Shown: in pieces, positions 24,631 through 31,619 of the stretch
Layout of the letters: every line of letters begins with the position of its first letter
How positions within the stretch are numbered: position 1 is the stretch's first letter
NCBI GenBank assembly: GCA_902794035.1
Contig: CADBFN010000012.1
Location: 1 to 47,134, forward strand
Origin: an uncultured bacterium
GTDB lineage: Bacteria > Cyanobacteriota > Vampirovibrionia > Gastranaerophilales > Gastranaerophilaceae
Length of the DNA stretch: 47,134 bases
Direction of reading: 5' to 3'
Program-made: the position numbers and the translations under genes
Notes under the pieces: generated by a model
Databases searched by the model: none
Told to the model about the DNA's origin: nothing
The model's input: the letters and a program-made list of their open reading frames with translations, nothing else

Positions 24631-24987
24631 ATGTACGCAATTGTAGAAACAGGCGGAAAACAGTATCAAGTTGAAGAAGGTCGTTACGTTGATATTGAAA
24701 AATTAGAAGGCGAAGCTGATGCCAAAGTTACATTTGATAATATCGTTATGATTGTAAACGGTAAGAAATCAAAAGTTGGACAACCATATGTATCAGGTGC
24801 ATCTGTTGAAGGCAAAATTCTTAAACAGGATAAAGCTAAAAAGATTATTGTTTACAAACAAAGACCTAAAAAAGGTTACAGAAAAAAACAAGGTCACAGA
24901 CAACAGTTTACAAGAGTTATGATTTCTAAAATCAGAACTTCTGCAAAAAAATCAGCTAAAGAAGAAGCAACAGAATCAGCTGAATAG
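24631..24987 (+). CDS. rplU: 50S ribosomal protein L21 (bL21)
   Basis: Begins MYAIVETGGKQYQVEEGRYV and contains the RPKKGYRKKQGHRQ rRNA-binding stretch. At 118 residues it is longer than the usual ~103 because of a Lys/Ala/Glu-rich tail. GAAAGGAC precedes the ATG. It forms a two-gene unit with rpmA, but the commonly following obgE is absent. Confidence 0.97.
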   Translation: MYAIVETGGKQYQVEEGRYVDIEKLEGEADAKVTFDNIVMIVNGKKSKVGQPYVSGASVEGKILKQDKAKKIIVYKQRPKKGYRKKQGHRQQFTRVMISKIRTSAKKSAKEEATESAE

Positions 24988-25018
24988 AAAGTAATATAAT
25001 TATAAGGAGAATATAAAA

Positions 25019-25273
25019 ATGGCACATAAGAAAGGTATGGGATCCACCCGTAACGGTCGTGACTCCGAGTCTAAGCGTCTTGGTGTGAAAAAGTTCGGTG
25101 GAGAAACAGTTAAAGCAGGTAACATTATTGTTCGCCAAAGAGGAACAAAAATTCATCCTGGCAACAATGTAGGTATCGGTTCTGATGATACTTTATATGC
25201 ATTGATTGACGGGCAGGTTAAATTTGAACCTCACAGACGTGACAGAAAACAAGTTTCTGTTTACTCTGCTTAG
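25019..25273 (+). CDS. rpmA: 50S ribosomal protein L27 (bL27)
   Basis: The 84-residue protein begins [16 protein letters not shown], so the flexible N-terminus that reaches the peptidyl-transferase centre is encoded directly. The cleavable N-terminal extension of Firmicutes L27 and the Prp protease gene usually placed between rplU and rpmA are both absent. AAGGAGA precedes the start 31 nt after rplU. It ends at a strong bidirectional terminator. Confidence 0.97.
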   Translation: MAHKKGMGSTRNGRDSESKRLGVKKFGGETVKAGNIIVRQRGTKIHPGNNVGIGSDDTLYALIDGQVKFEPHRRDRKQVSVYSA

Positions 25274-25282
25274 TAATATGTT

Positions 25283-25320
25283 AAAAAAAAGACCTTCGCT
25301 TATTGCGAAGGTCTTTTTTT
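25283..25320. terminator. Bidirectional terminator between rpmA and 25335-25682
   Basis: GACCTTCGC pairs with GCGAAGGTC around a short loop, with A-runs before and T-runs after, so it can stop transcription from both sides; the two genes converge on it. Confidence 0.92.
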
Positions 25321-25334
25321 GTGTGTAAAATTTA

Positions 25335-25682
25335 TTATACAAACTCATGTTCTTCTTCTAAAAATCTGTCAGAAGCTCTATCAACATCGTTCATTCCTTC
25401 TTGTTTTAAATTATTATAGAAAGCTACTGTTTGATCTGCGCTAACAGTTTGGTAATTATGGCCCTCAGGTATTTGGTCATATTTCTTTGATATAATATCA
25501 GGAATAAATGTATTTGTAGATTTTGGATAATATGTTGTTTCATCAAATTGTGCATAAACCCTGGTCATTTGTACATTTGGCTGTTTTGTTTTTTCTGTAG
25601 AATTATTTGTGCCATTAGTTTTAGAACCAGAAACCTTATTTGTGCTAAAACCACCTAATATTTTTGAAGTCCATTCTCTCAT
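25335..25682 (-). CDS. Hypothetical 115-residue protein
   Basis: No family is recognised. The first 40 residues are Ser/Thr/Asn/Lys-rich and probably disordered; the rest (from about VYAQFDETTYYPKS) has mixed secondary structure and ends in an acidic stretch (DRFLEEEHEFV). There is no signal peptide or membrane segment. GGAGAT precedes the ATG at good spacing and the gene shares the rpmA terminator, both supporting that it is real. Confidence 0.65.
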   Translation of the reverse strand: MREWTSKILGGFSTNKVSGSKTNGTNNSTEKTKQPNVQMTRVYAQFDETTYYPKSTNTFIPDIISKKYDQIPEGHNYQTVSADQTVAFYNNLKQEGMNDVDRASDRFLEEEHEFV

Positions 25683-25877
25683 CTTGCTATCTCCATGTTC
25701 TCTTCTCTATACCTTAATAAAGTATTTTGAAAAGTTTGGATTTCAGAGTTGAGTTATTTTGTTACATTCCTTAATATTATAATATAAGTTGTGAATAATT
25801 ATGGTAAATAAACAATTAAGGGAACAGTAGTTATATTATGCCGAACGATTGATGATTTTACCAAATATGTAACCAAC

Positions 25878-25905
25878 CATTCACAATTCACTATTCACTC
25901 TTCAC
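25878..25905. repeat. Four tandem heptanucleotide units
   Basis: Four consecutive 7-mers, CATTCAC, AATTCAC, TATTCAC and TCTTCAC, lie in the intergenic stretch after rqcP. Heptanucleotide tandem repeats are known from cyanobacteria; any relation here is only suggestive. Confidence 0.55.
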
Positions 25906-25907
25906 TC

Positions 25908-25935
25908 CTTGAATTGTAATATACTACAATTCAAG
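25908..25935. repeat. Perfect 11-bp hairpin over the end of rqcP
   Basis: CTTGAATTGTA (25908-25918) and TACAATTCAAG (25925-25935) pair perfectly around a 6-nt loop that includes part of the rqcP stop codon. No U-tract follows on the minus strand, so it may protect or stop the rqcP transcript only weakly. Confidence 0.6.
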
Positions 25936-26166
25936 GTACAGAGTCGATGCTTCCTGAACACTTACAGCACCTTGCGGGACTTTTATAACTTTAACTTTCA
26001 GAGTTCTTGTTGCGTATTCAATTTCTATAATATCGTTTTCTTTAATTTGTTTGGCGGGTTTTGCCGGATTGCCATTAACGAAAACTCTGCCCATATCGGA
26101 AACCTCATTAGCAACTGTTCTACGCTTTATAATTCTTGATACTTTTAAAAATTTATCTAATCTCAT
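25924..26166 (-). CDS. rqcP: S4-domain RNA-binding protein RqcP
   Basis: The 80-residue protein is essentially one S4 domain: MRLDKFLKVSRIIKRRTVAN, then GRVFVNGNPAKPAKQIKENDII. Length and sequence match RqcP (YabO), which helps RqcH add alanine tails on stalled 50S subunits; Hsp15 is the longer relative. RqcH is not in the window. The ATG has a close AGGA, but also an extended -10 (TGA-TAAAAT) ending 6 nt upstream, so the mRNA may be almost leaderless. It diverges from the phosphoesterase gene with 61 nt between the starts. Confidence 0.85.
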   Translation of the reverse strand: MRLDKFLKVSRIIKRRTVANEVSDMGRVFVNGNPAKPAKQIKENDIIEIEYATRTLKVKVIKVPQGAVSVQEASTLYLEL

Positions 26167-26172
26167 AATCCT

Positions 26173-26181
26173 ATTTTATCA
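26173..26181 (-). promoter_or_regulatory. Extended -10 box just upstream of rqcP
   Basis: On the minus strand TGA-TAAAAT is followed by 6 nt (AGGATT) and the rqcP ATG. Confidence 0.45.
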
Positions 26182-26227
26182 CATGTTAAAAATTTATGAT
26201 ATAATCTTTTCTAAGGGAGATTGTGTA

Positions 26228-27052
26228 ATGAAAAAGTTTTTGACCTTAATTGCATTTTTTTTACTTATGTGTATGCAAAAAGTTTTTGCTGAAAATATAA
26301 AGTTTGTTCAGGTTACAGATGTACATATGTCGCATAATTCGGAATATTCTCAAAAAGTATTAAAATCAGCTGTTGAAGATATTAACAATCAGCCGGATGT
26401 TTCTTTTGTCGTTTTTACGGGAGACAATATTGATCAGGCTTCCGAAGAAAATTTGAGGATGTTTGCTTCTATTATAAAAAAATTAAATGTTCCGTATTAT
26501 GTTGTAATCGGCAATCACGACGTATATAAATCAGGAGGAATGTCAAAGGTTCAATATTTGAGTATTCTAAGAGAAAGCAACAGATTTATAAGACAAAAAA
26601 AACCTAATTATAAATTTTCGAAAAAAGGTTTTGTTTTCTTAATTGTTGATGGCGCAAAGGAAGTTATTCCGGGGGCTGCCGGATATTTCAAAAAAGATAC
26701 TCTTTCCTGGCTGAATAGGATGTTAGACAAAAATAAAAGAAAAACTGTGATAATTTTCCAGCATTTCCCTGTTGAATACCCTGATCGCAATTCATCAAGG
26801 CTAAAAACTCACAAAACATATAAAGTCGAGGATTATAAAAGTGTCTTAAACAGACATAATAATGTATTAGCCATAATTTCAGGACACTTACATGCTAACG
26901 GCGAAATAATGAATAATGGTATTTATCATATCTCATCTCCTTCATTACTCGGTCTGCCGCATTCTTATAAGATTATTGACATTGTAACAACTAAAGATTT
27001 TTCACCGATAATTTATACTCAGCTTAGAGAAGTGCCGATGAAAGACGAATAA
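26228..27052 (+). CDS. Secreted metallophosphoesterase (calcineurin-like)
   Basis: The first 22 residues (MKKFLTLIAFFLLMCMQKVFA) form a Sec signal peptide, probably cut after VFA. The mature part has all the metallophosphoesterase blocks: QVTDVH, FTGDNID, VIGNHD, FQHFP and the final GHLH, which bind two metals. At 274 residues it is a single-domain enzyme; the substrate cannot be read from sequence. I chose the ATG at 26228 because it follows AAGGGAG and starts the signal peptide; an in-frame extension upstream crosses rqcP. It converges on the gene at 27056 with 3 bases between the stops. Confidence 0.92.
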   Translation: MKKFLTLIAFFLLMCMQKVFAENIKFVQVTDVHMSHNSEYSQKVLKSAVEDINNQPDVSFVVFTGDNIDQASEENLRMFASIIKKLNVPYYVVIGNHDVYKSGGMSKVQYLSILRESNRFIRQKKPNYKFSKKGFVFLIVDGAKEVIPGAAGYFKKDTLSWLNRMLDKNKRKTVIIFQHFPVEYPDRNSSRLKTHKTYKVEDYKSVLNRHNNVLAIISGHLHANGEIMNNGIYHISSPSLLGLPHSYKIIDIVTTKDFSPIIYTQLREVPMKDE

Positions 27053-27055
27053 GAT

Positions 27056-27370
27056 TTAATGTCTGAATTTAGCAATAATTTTGCTGATACCCTTGGCTCC
27101 AAGTATAATAAGAGGTATGGATGCCAAAATCCCCAGTGCATATTTTATAATTTTAGGTACACCCTTTTTTACTTTGTCAGGATCGCCTTTTTGAGAAAGT
27201 TCATATATATCTTTTGTCAATCCGTTGTAAATCGCCTGTGCTTCAAAGTAGTTATACGGGCGTTTAACAGGTAGATGCTCAGGAAAATCTAATACTCCGA
27301 CAATGGGTTTATTGCCGTAGTGCATATTGCTGTTTGCAGGATTTTCTACATAATAATTTCTATCTACCAT
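27056..27370 (-). CDS. Hypothetical small protein with C-terminal membrane anchor
   Basis: Not a recognised family. The 104-residue protein has a polar N-terminal two-thirds (MVDRNYYVENPANSNMHYG and a Pro/Tyr-rich stretch) and one strong hydrophobic helix near the C-terminus (YALGILASIPLIILGAKGI), followed by a basic tail, as in tail-anchored proteins. There is no clear ribosome-binding site before the ATG; the upstream sequence is an AT alternation. The coding call rests on frame length, composition and the membrane helix. Confidence 0.55.
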   Translation of the reverse strand: MVDRNYYVENPANSNMHYGNKPIVGVLDFPEHLPVKRPYNYFEAQAIYNGLTKDIYELSQKGDPDKVKKGVPKIIKYALGILASIPLIILGAKGISKIIAKFRH

Positions 27371-27490
27371 ATATATATAAAAACATGAACTCTGTAAAAA
27401 TTGCTAATAAGTTAAAACCTACTGGTGCATATTATGTAAAGATATATAAAAATATACTTGATTTTAAATGTTGTTATGATAATATTATTC
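27371..27490. other. Spacer before the L10 leader
   Basis: This AT-rich gap holds no gene that I can support. A possible promoter for the rplJ transcript is TTGATT (27458-27463) with a weak TAATAT (27480-27485) 16 nt later. Confidence 0.35.
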
Positions 27491-27556
27491 TACAACCGCA
27501 GACCGTTAGTGTCGCAAGACTTAATAGATTTATCTGCTAGCCGAGGTTATACCGAA
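27491..27556 (+). ncRNA. L10 leader (ribosomal protein autoregulatory RNA)
   Basis: The conserved blocks of the bacterial L10 leader are present in order: GCAGACCGTTAGTG, a short variable hairpin, ACTTAATAGATTTATCTGC, and TAGCCGAGGTTATACCG. In this family the L10-(L7/L12) complex binds the leader and represses its own operon. It ends about 130 nt before rplJ. The remaining 27557-27688 is an AT-rich leader with a GGTTTAATC / GATTAAACC inverted repeat that could form the regulated structure. Confidence 0.8.
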
Positions 27557-27688
27557 AGTAAATAGTAATTTAAAATAACAATTGACTTTAGTATAAGATT
27601 TTGCGGTTTAATCAGAAAAGCAAAGTCTTTTTTGGTTTTTATAGGTCGATAAAATGTAAGATCGGATTAAACCGATAAAGGAGCAAAA

Positions 27689-28210
27689 ATGGCAACAAAA
27701 GCATTTAAAGCTGAAAAAATTGAAGAAATCAAATCAAAAATAAAAAAGGCTCAAGTTGCAGTTATCACTGAATACAAGGGTTTAACAGTTGAAGAAATCA
27801 CAACTTTAAGACGTGAACTTCAAAAAGACGGTGGCGATTATATGGTTACTAAAAATACATTGGCTAAAATCGCTGTTAAAGGAACCGAATACGAAGTAAT
27901 GACTGAAAAACTTACCGGTCCTGTAGCTATTGCATTTGGTTTTGAAGATCCTGTTGCACCTGCAAAAGCCGTAAAAGCTTTCATTGATAAAGCTAAAAAA
28001 GGTGAAATTTTAGGTGCTGTATTAGACGGGAAATTATTATCCGTTGAAGAAACAAAGGCATTGGCAAATCTTCCATCAAAAGAAGAACTTTTTGCAAAAA
28101 TGCTTGGTTCAATCAACTCTCCTGCTTCAGGTATTGTTGGTTGCGTCAATGGAGTTATGGCATCTCTTACAAGAGCTATTGCGGCTGTAAGAGATCAAAA
28201 AGCTGCTTAA
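27689..28210 (+). CDS. rplJ: 50S ribosomal protein L10 (uL10)
   Basis: Base of the ribosomal stalk. The 173-residue protein shows AVITEYKGLTVEEITTLRRELQ and MVTKNTLAKIAVKG in the rRNA-binding domain, and a C-terminal helix that carries L7/L12 dimers. AAAGGAGC precedes the ATG. Unlike the common order, rplK and rplA are not upstream and rpoB is not downstream, so rplJL stands as a separate unit behind its own leader. Confidence 0.97.
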   Translation: MATKAFKAEKIEEIKSKIKKAQVAVITEYKGLTVEEITTLRRELQKDGGDYMVTKNTLAKIAVKGTEYEVMTEKLTGPVAIAFGFEDPVAPAKAVKAFIDKAKKGEILGAVLDGKLLSVEETKALANLPSKEELFAKMLGSINSPASGIVGCVNGVMASLTRAIAAVRDQKAA

Positions 28211-28313
28211 TGAAATTTGCATATAGTTCTTATTATTTAATAATTCGGACTGCAAATAAAAAAAGCAAAAATTAAATGGTACAACTCAAAAATAAATTAA
28301 AGGAGAAATAAAA

Positions 28314-28694
28314 ATGAGTAACGTAGAAACTATTTTAGAATCAATTGAAAAATTAACATTATTAGAAGCTGCTGAATTAGTAAAAGCTATGGAAGAAAAA
28401 TTCGGCGTATCTGCAGCTGCTCCTGTAGCTGTAGCTGCTGCTCCTGCAGCTGGTGCTGCTGCACCTGCTGATGACCCTGATGCTGAAGTATCAGTTATCT
28501 TGGCATCTGTTCCTGCTGATAAGAAAATCGCTGTATTAAAAGAAGTTAGAAACATTACAGGTTTAGGACTTAAAGAAGCTAAAGATTTAGTTGAAGCAGC
28601 TCCTAAAGCAGTTAAAGAAGGCATTAAAAAAGCTGAAGCTGAAGAAATCAAGAAAACTCTTGAAGCAGCTGGTGCAGGTGTTGAAATCAAGTAG
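28314..28694 (+). CDS. rplL: 50S ribosomal protein L7/L12 (bL12)
   Basis: The 126-residue protein has the N-terminal dimerisation domain (to about residue 33), an Ala/Pro-rich hinge, and the factor-binding C-terminal domain with [20 protein letters not shown], whose Lys and Arg residues contact elongation factors. AAAGGAGA precedes the start 103 nt after rplJ. It is followed by a strong hairpin at 28725-28755 and then by two genes with copies of its C-terminal domain. Confidence 0.98.
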   Translation: MSNVETILESIEKLTLLEAAELVKAMEEKFGVSAAAPVAVAAAPAAGAAAPADDPDAEVSVILASVPADKKIAVLKEVRNITGLGLKEAKDLVEAAPKAVKEGIKKAEAEEIKKTLEAAGAGVEIK

Positions 28695-28695
28695 T

Positions 28696-28724
28696 TTGAT
28701 TTTTCAATATAAAAATGTTATAAT
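28696..28724 (+). promoter_or_regulatory. Promoter for the L7/L12-CTD-like gene pair
   Basis: TTGATT (28696-28701), exactly 17 nt, then consensus TATAAT (28719-28724). It begins right after the rplL stop and predicts a start near 28731, inside the left arm of the terminator hairpin. Confidence 0.7.
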
Positions 28725-28755
28725 AGACGGGCAAATTCTGGGAATTTGTCCGTCT
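28725..28755 (+). terminator. 14-bp hairpin ending the rplJL transcript
   Basis: Positions 28725-28738 pair with 28742-28755 over all 14 positions (one G-T) around a 3-nt loop, followed by ATTTCTTT. Transcripts from the embedded promoter would lack the full left arm and so escape it. Confidence 0.75.
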
Positions 28756-28775
28756 ATTTCTTTATAGGAGAATTT

Positions 28776-29195
28776 ATGTCAGATGAAATATGTACATACA
28801 TAGCATTAGCCCTTTCGCTCATGGTGGTAATACTGAAAGTTGTCGATTCCAAAAAACATTTATTCAATGGTAATAAATACGAAAATACAGTATTGAAACA
28901 AAGACACATTGATGAAATACTTGATGCAACGTGGGGTAAAAAGGAAGAAGATAATGATAATGCAGATAATCAAAATGGCACACAATCTTTTTCTGTTGTT
29001 TTGATTTCCGTTCCAAATCAATATAAAATTTCAGTATTAAAAGAAATTCGAGAAATAACTTTTCTTGGTTTAAAAGAGGCAAAAGACATTATTGAATCAA
29101 CACCGTATGTTATAAAAGAGAACATAAGCAATTCGGAAGCAAGAAATATAAAAAATATTCTTGAAAGGGCAGGGGCAGAAGTCGTAATTAGGTAA
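28776..29195 (+). CDS. Membrane-anchored protein with L7/L12 C-terminal domain (paralogue 1)
   Basis: The 139-residue protein has an N-terminal membrane helix (ICTYIALALSLMVVILKVV), a charged Asn/Asp/Lys linker, and from about residue 72 a domain that aligns without gaps to the C-terminal domain of the rplL product upstream. QYKISVLKEIREITFLGLKEAK corresponds to [22 protein letters not shown]. The factor-binding Lys, Arg and Lys positions are kept, while one conserved Gly is Phe. The N-terminal dimerisation domain of L12 is replaced by the membrane helix, so it cannot join the stalk in the usual way. The ATG at 28776 follows TAGGAGA. It is likely co-transcribed with paralogue 2 after 20 nt. 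The function is unknown. Confidence 0.88.
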   Translation: MSDEICTYIALALSLMVVILKVVDSKKHLFNGNKYENTVLKQRHIDEILDATWGKKEEDNDNADNQNGTQSFSVVLISVPNQYKISVLKEIREITFLGLKEAKDIIESTPYVIKENISNSEARNIKNILERAGAEVVIR

Positions 29196-29215
29196 TTTAA
29201 TTCGGGGGGAACAAA

Positions 29216-29626
29216 ATGTTAGATGAACGATTCTTATATGGCGCAATAGCACTGATGCTGATTATAATTTTAAATGAGTATGTATTTAAAAAATATTTTA
29301 AATTTGATATGGATAAATTTGATGTTGTTCAGTTTTCTCTGAATTTTAAACGTAGATGTCAGATTTATATTAAAAAGATTTTTGGCTGCAGGGATATTGT
29401 TATTCAGAAATCTACAGGGACAAATAGTCTGTTGTTACTAGATTCAGGTGCAAATAAAGCTACTTTTATGGCAACTTTAAGGCAAATAACGGGTATTACC
29501 TATGACCATGCAAAATGGATTGCAAATTCTGCACCTACTGTGTTTATGACAAATATTTCAGCAGATGAAGCCGATTTAACCAAAAAAGCCCTTGAATTTG
29601 TAGGTGCTAAAGTCGAAATTCAATAA
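29216..29626 (+). CDS. Membrane-anchored protein with divergent L7/L12 C-terminal domain (paralogue 2)
   Basis: The 136-residue protein starts with a membrane helix (FLYGAIALMLIIILNEYVF), followed by a basic linker and, from about residue 70, a more divergent L7/L12-CTD-like domain. ANKATFMATLRQITGITYDHAK and SAPTVFMTNISADEADLTKKALEFVGAKVEIQ follow the L12 pattern through to its end. The central Arg and the AK pair are kept; one factor-binding Lys and the GLGLKE loop are lost. GGGGGGA precedes the ATG. It closes the two-gene unit with paralogue 1 before a strong terminator. Confidence 0.82.
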   Translation: MLDERFLYGAIALMLIIILNEYVFKKYFKFDMDKFDVVQFSLNFKRRCQIYIKKIFGCRDIVIQKSTGTNSLLLLDSGANKATFMATLRQITGITYDHAKWIANSAPTVFMTNISADEADLTKKALEFVGAKVEIQ

Positions 29627-29644
29627 TTGATTATAAATATGACA

Positions 29645-29680
29645 ATAAAAAAGTCGGACAATTTTAGTCCGACTTTTTAT
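29645..29680. terminator. Bidirectional terminator between 29626 and 29698
   Basis: AAAAAGTCGGA pairs with TCCGACTTTTT and continues into A/T-rich flanks that give U-tracts on both strands; the two genes converge here. Confidence 0.9.
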
Positions 29681-29697
29681 TGTAAAATTTTAATGTT

Positions 29698-30369
29698 CTA
29701 TTTAACTGTTAATACAAATCCGCCTTTATCGGCATTTTGCAATGCTTCTCCTTCAATTTTGGCTCTAAGATTTTTAATGTATTTGTACACATAATCTCTT
29801 GGTAATTCAAGTAGCTGAGCAAGATCTTTTGCATATACGACTTCATTCAGATGAGATGAGAAGTAATCAAATACTCTTTGTTCTCTGTCTGTTAAAGCCT
29901 TTTTAAATACAACTCTTACTTCGTCCCTAACAACATCGCCTGTTTTTACCTCATTTACAATTTCTTTTTTTGCTTTTTCTGCTTTTTTATTTATAGTTTT
30001 AGCGGCTGATTTTTTCGTTGCTTGTTCAATTTTAACTTCTTCCGCTTTTTTTGCTTCTTTTTTAGAAGATGTTTTAGCAGGTTTTTTATCTTCATTTTGC
30101 AAACTTTTTACTGAGAACGGAGAAACATATAGATCTTTTTCTTTCTCATAAGCTCTGTTTGCGATAGAACTTAGTCTTTCTGCGCCTGAAGACCATTCTG
30201 CTTCTTTTGAAATAACAGGTTTACCATGTAAAACTATATCAACTAAATCATTTGTAGCTTTTTTTTCTTCAATTTTCTTCCCTAATCTGGCAGCAAATTC
30301 TTCAAGTGTTATTTTTTCTAATGAACTTCTCCATTGCTTAATCTCTTCCTTACTTAGATATTCAGCCAT
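29698..30369 (-). CDS. Winged-helix protein with Lys/Ala-rich linker
   Basis: Family not recognised by name. The 223-residue protein has an N-terminal helical region (about 1-80), a long Lys/Ala/Glu-rich linker (about 95-145) resembling histone-like tails, and a C-terminal domain (LTDREQRVFDYFSSH, then KDLAQLLELPRDYVYKYIKNLRAKI and GGFVLTV) with the helix-turn-helix and wing pattern of OmpR-type DNA-binding domains. There is no receiver domain. AAGGAGAT precedes the ATG. A DNA-binding role is likely, its targets unknown. Confidence 0.75.
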   Translation of the reverse strand: MAEYLSKEEIKQWRSSLEKITLEEFAARLGKKIEEKKATNDLVDIVLHGKPVISKEAEWSSGAERLSSIANRAYEKEKDLYVSPFSVKSLQNEDKKPAKTSSKKEAKKAEEVKIEQATKKSAAKTINKKAEKAKKEIVNEVKTGDVVRDEVRVVFKKALTDREQRVFDYFSSHLNEVVYAKDLAQLLELPRDYVYKYIKNLRAKIEGEALQNADKGGFVLTVK

Positions 30370-30535
30370 TCATTATCTCCTTACTAAACTATTCCTTACT
30401 TCCTTAATCTATCATAAAGCATGCCCAGTGACACAAAATGTTTCAGAAAGTAAATTTTTATTTATTTTGTTAAGATTTAGCATTTTTTGCTTGATTTTTT
30501 TCTTTTGAGGGAAATCACAAGTAAATTCTGTTTTA

Positions 30536-30544
30536 TGGTAGAAT
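30536..30544 (+). promoter_or_regulatory. Extended -10 box for leaderless hydE
   Basis: TGG-TAGAAT ends at 30544; 6 nt later is the GTG start of hydE. No Shine-Dalgarno is visible and no good -35 is needed for an extended -10. Confidence 0.5.
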
Positions 30545-30550
30545 ATTTCT

Positions 30551-31555
30551 GTGAGTAATAAACTTTTTACTAAAAATGAAATAATAGATATATTAAAAGA
30601 TGATTCTAAAAATGAATGGTTGTTTTCTTTAGCTGATAAGATCAGGCAAGAGAATGTCGGGGATGCGGTACATCTGAGAGGTCTTGTCGAGTTTTCAAAT
30701 ATTTGTAAATGTTCTTGCAAATATTGTGGTTTAAGAACTGAAAATAAAAAAATTGAAAGATACAGGATATTAAAAGATGAAATTTTACAAATCGTATCTG
30801 ATGCCGTTAATTTGGGATATAAGACAATAGTTTTGCAATCTGGTGAAGATGGGTATTATTCTTGTGAAAAAATTGTCGAAATAATAAAGGCTATAAAGGA
30901 TTTTGATGTTGCTTTGACATTGAGTGTCGGAGAAAGATGTTATGAAGATTACAAGGCTTTTAAAGATGCCGGAGCTGACAGGTATTTAATTAGAATTGAA
31001 ACCACAGATCGCGATTTATACGCTAAAATGCATCCTTATGCGGATTTCGATAACAGAATCAGGTGCTTAAAGGATTTAAAGACATTAGGTTATGAAGTCG
31101 GGACAGGATGTCTTGTAGGTTTGCCAAATCAGACAATTGAGTCTCTTGCAGATGATATTTTGTTTTTTAGTGAAATTCAGGCTGATATGGTTGGAATCGG
31201 TCCTTTTATACCTCATCCTGAAACCCCTTTAAAGAATGAAAAAACGGGGAGTTTTATTTTAGCCTTAAAGGTTATGGCTTTAACCAGGATTATGCTTCCT
31301 GATATTAATATACCTGCAACGACCGCTATGGAAACTTTAAATCCCGATGGCAGAATTATTGCGTTAAAAAGTGGTGCTAATGTCGTTATGCCAAATATTA
31401 CAAAAACGCAATACAGAGCAAAATATGAAATTTATCCGAATAAAATTTGTTTAAATGACAGTCCTGATAAATGCAGGGGTTGCATTGGTGCAAAAATAAA
31501 ATCCATCGGAAGGTATGTTGCTTCAAATTATGGCTTTAGCCATAATAACGGATAA
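30551..31555 (+). CDS. hydE: [FeFe]-hydrogenase maturation radical SAM protein HydE
   Basis: Radical SAM enzyme that helps build the diiron subcluster of [FeFe] hydrogenase. The SAM-cluster motif CxxxCxxC is Cys52, Cys56 and Cys59 (CKCSCKYC). LQSGED, RIETTDRDLYAKMHP, GIGPFIPHPETPL and NIPATTAMETLNPDGR are HydE signatures. The C-terminal CLNDSPDKCRGC has the C-x7-C-x2-C spacing of the accessory cluster in Thermotoga HydE. It is 334 residues long and starts at GTG, because later starts would remove conserved residues. HydF, HydG and the hydrogenase are not in the window. PylB or BioB are less likely. Confidence 0.88.
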   Translation: MSNKLFTKNEIIDILKDDSKNEWLFSLADKIRQENVGDAVHLRGLVEFSNICKCSCKYCGLRTENKKIERYRILKDEILQIVSDAVNLGYKTIVLQSGEDGYYSCEKIVEIIKAIKDFDVALTLSVGERCYEDYKAFKDAGADRYLIRIETTDRDLYAKMHPYADFDNRIRCLKDLKTLGYEVGTGCLVGLPNQTIESLADDILFFSEIQADMVGIGPFIPHPETPLKNEKTGSFILALKVMALTRIMLPDINIPATTAMETLNPDGRIIALKSGANVVMPNITKTQYRAKYEIYPNKICLNDSPDKCRGCIGAKIKSIGRYVASNYGFSHNNG

Positions 31556-31619
31556 TAATTTTGCAAAGTTTGTATTCTTATATTATAATAGGTTTGTCGT
31601 TTAATATAAGGAGGTTTTT

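Noticed and set aside
25878-25905. CRISPR array
   Set aside because: The units are only 7 bp with no spacers; no cas gene or longer regular repeat is seen in the window.
27371-27688. tRNA gene in the spacer before rplJ
   Set aside because: No cloverleaf or T-loop consensus; the conserved blocks fit the L10 leader instead.
30412-30720. 102-codon minus-strand frame opposite the hydE start
   Set aside because: It overlaps the conserved HydE N-terminus and has no ribosome-binding site or family features.
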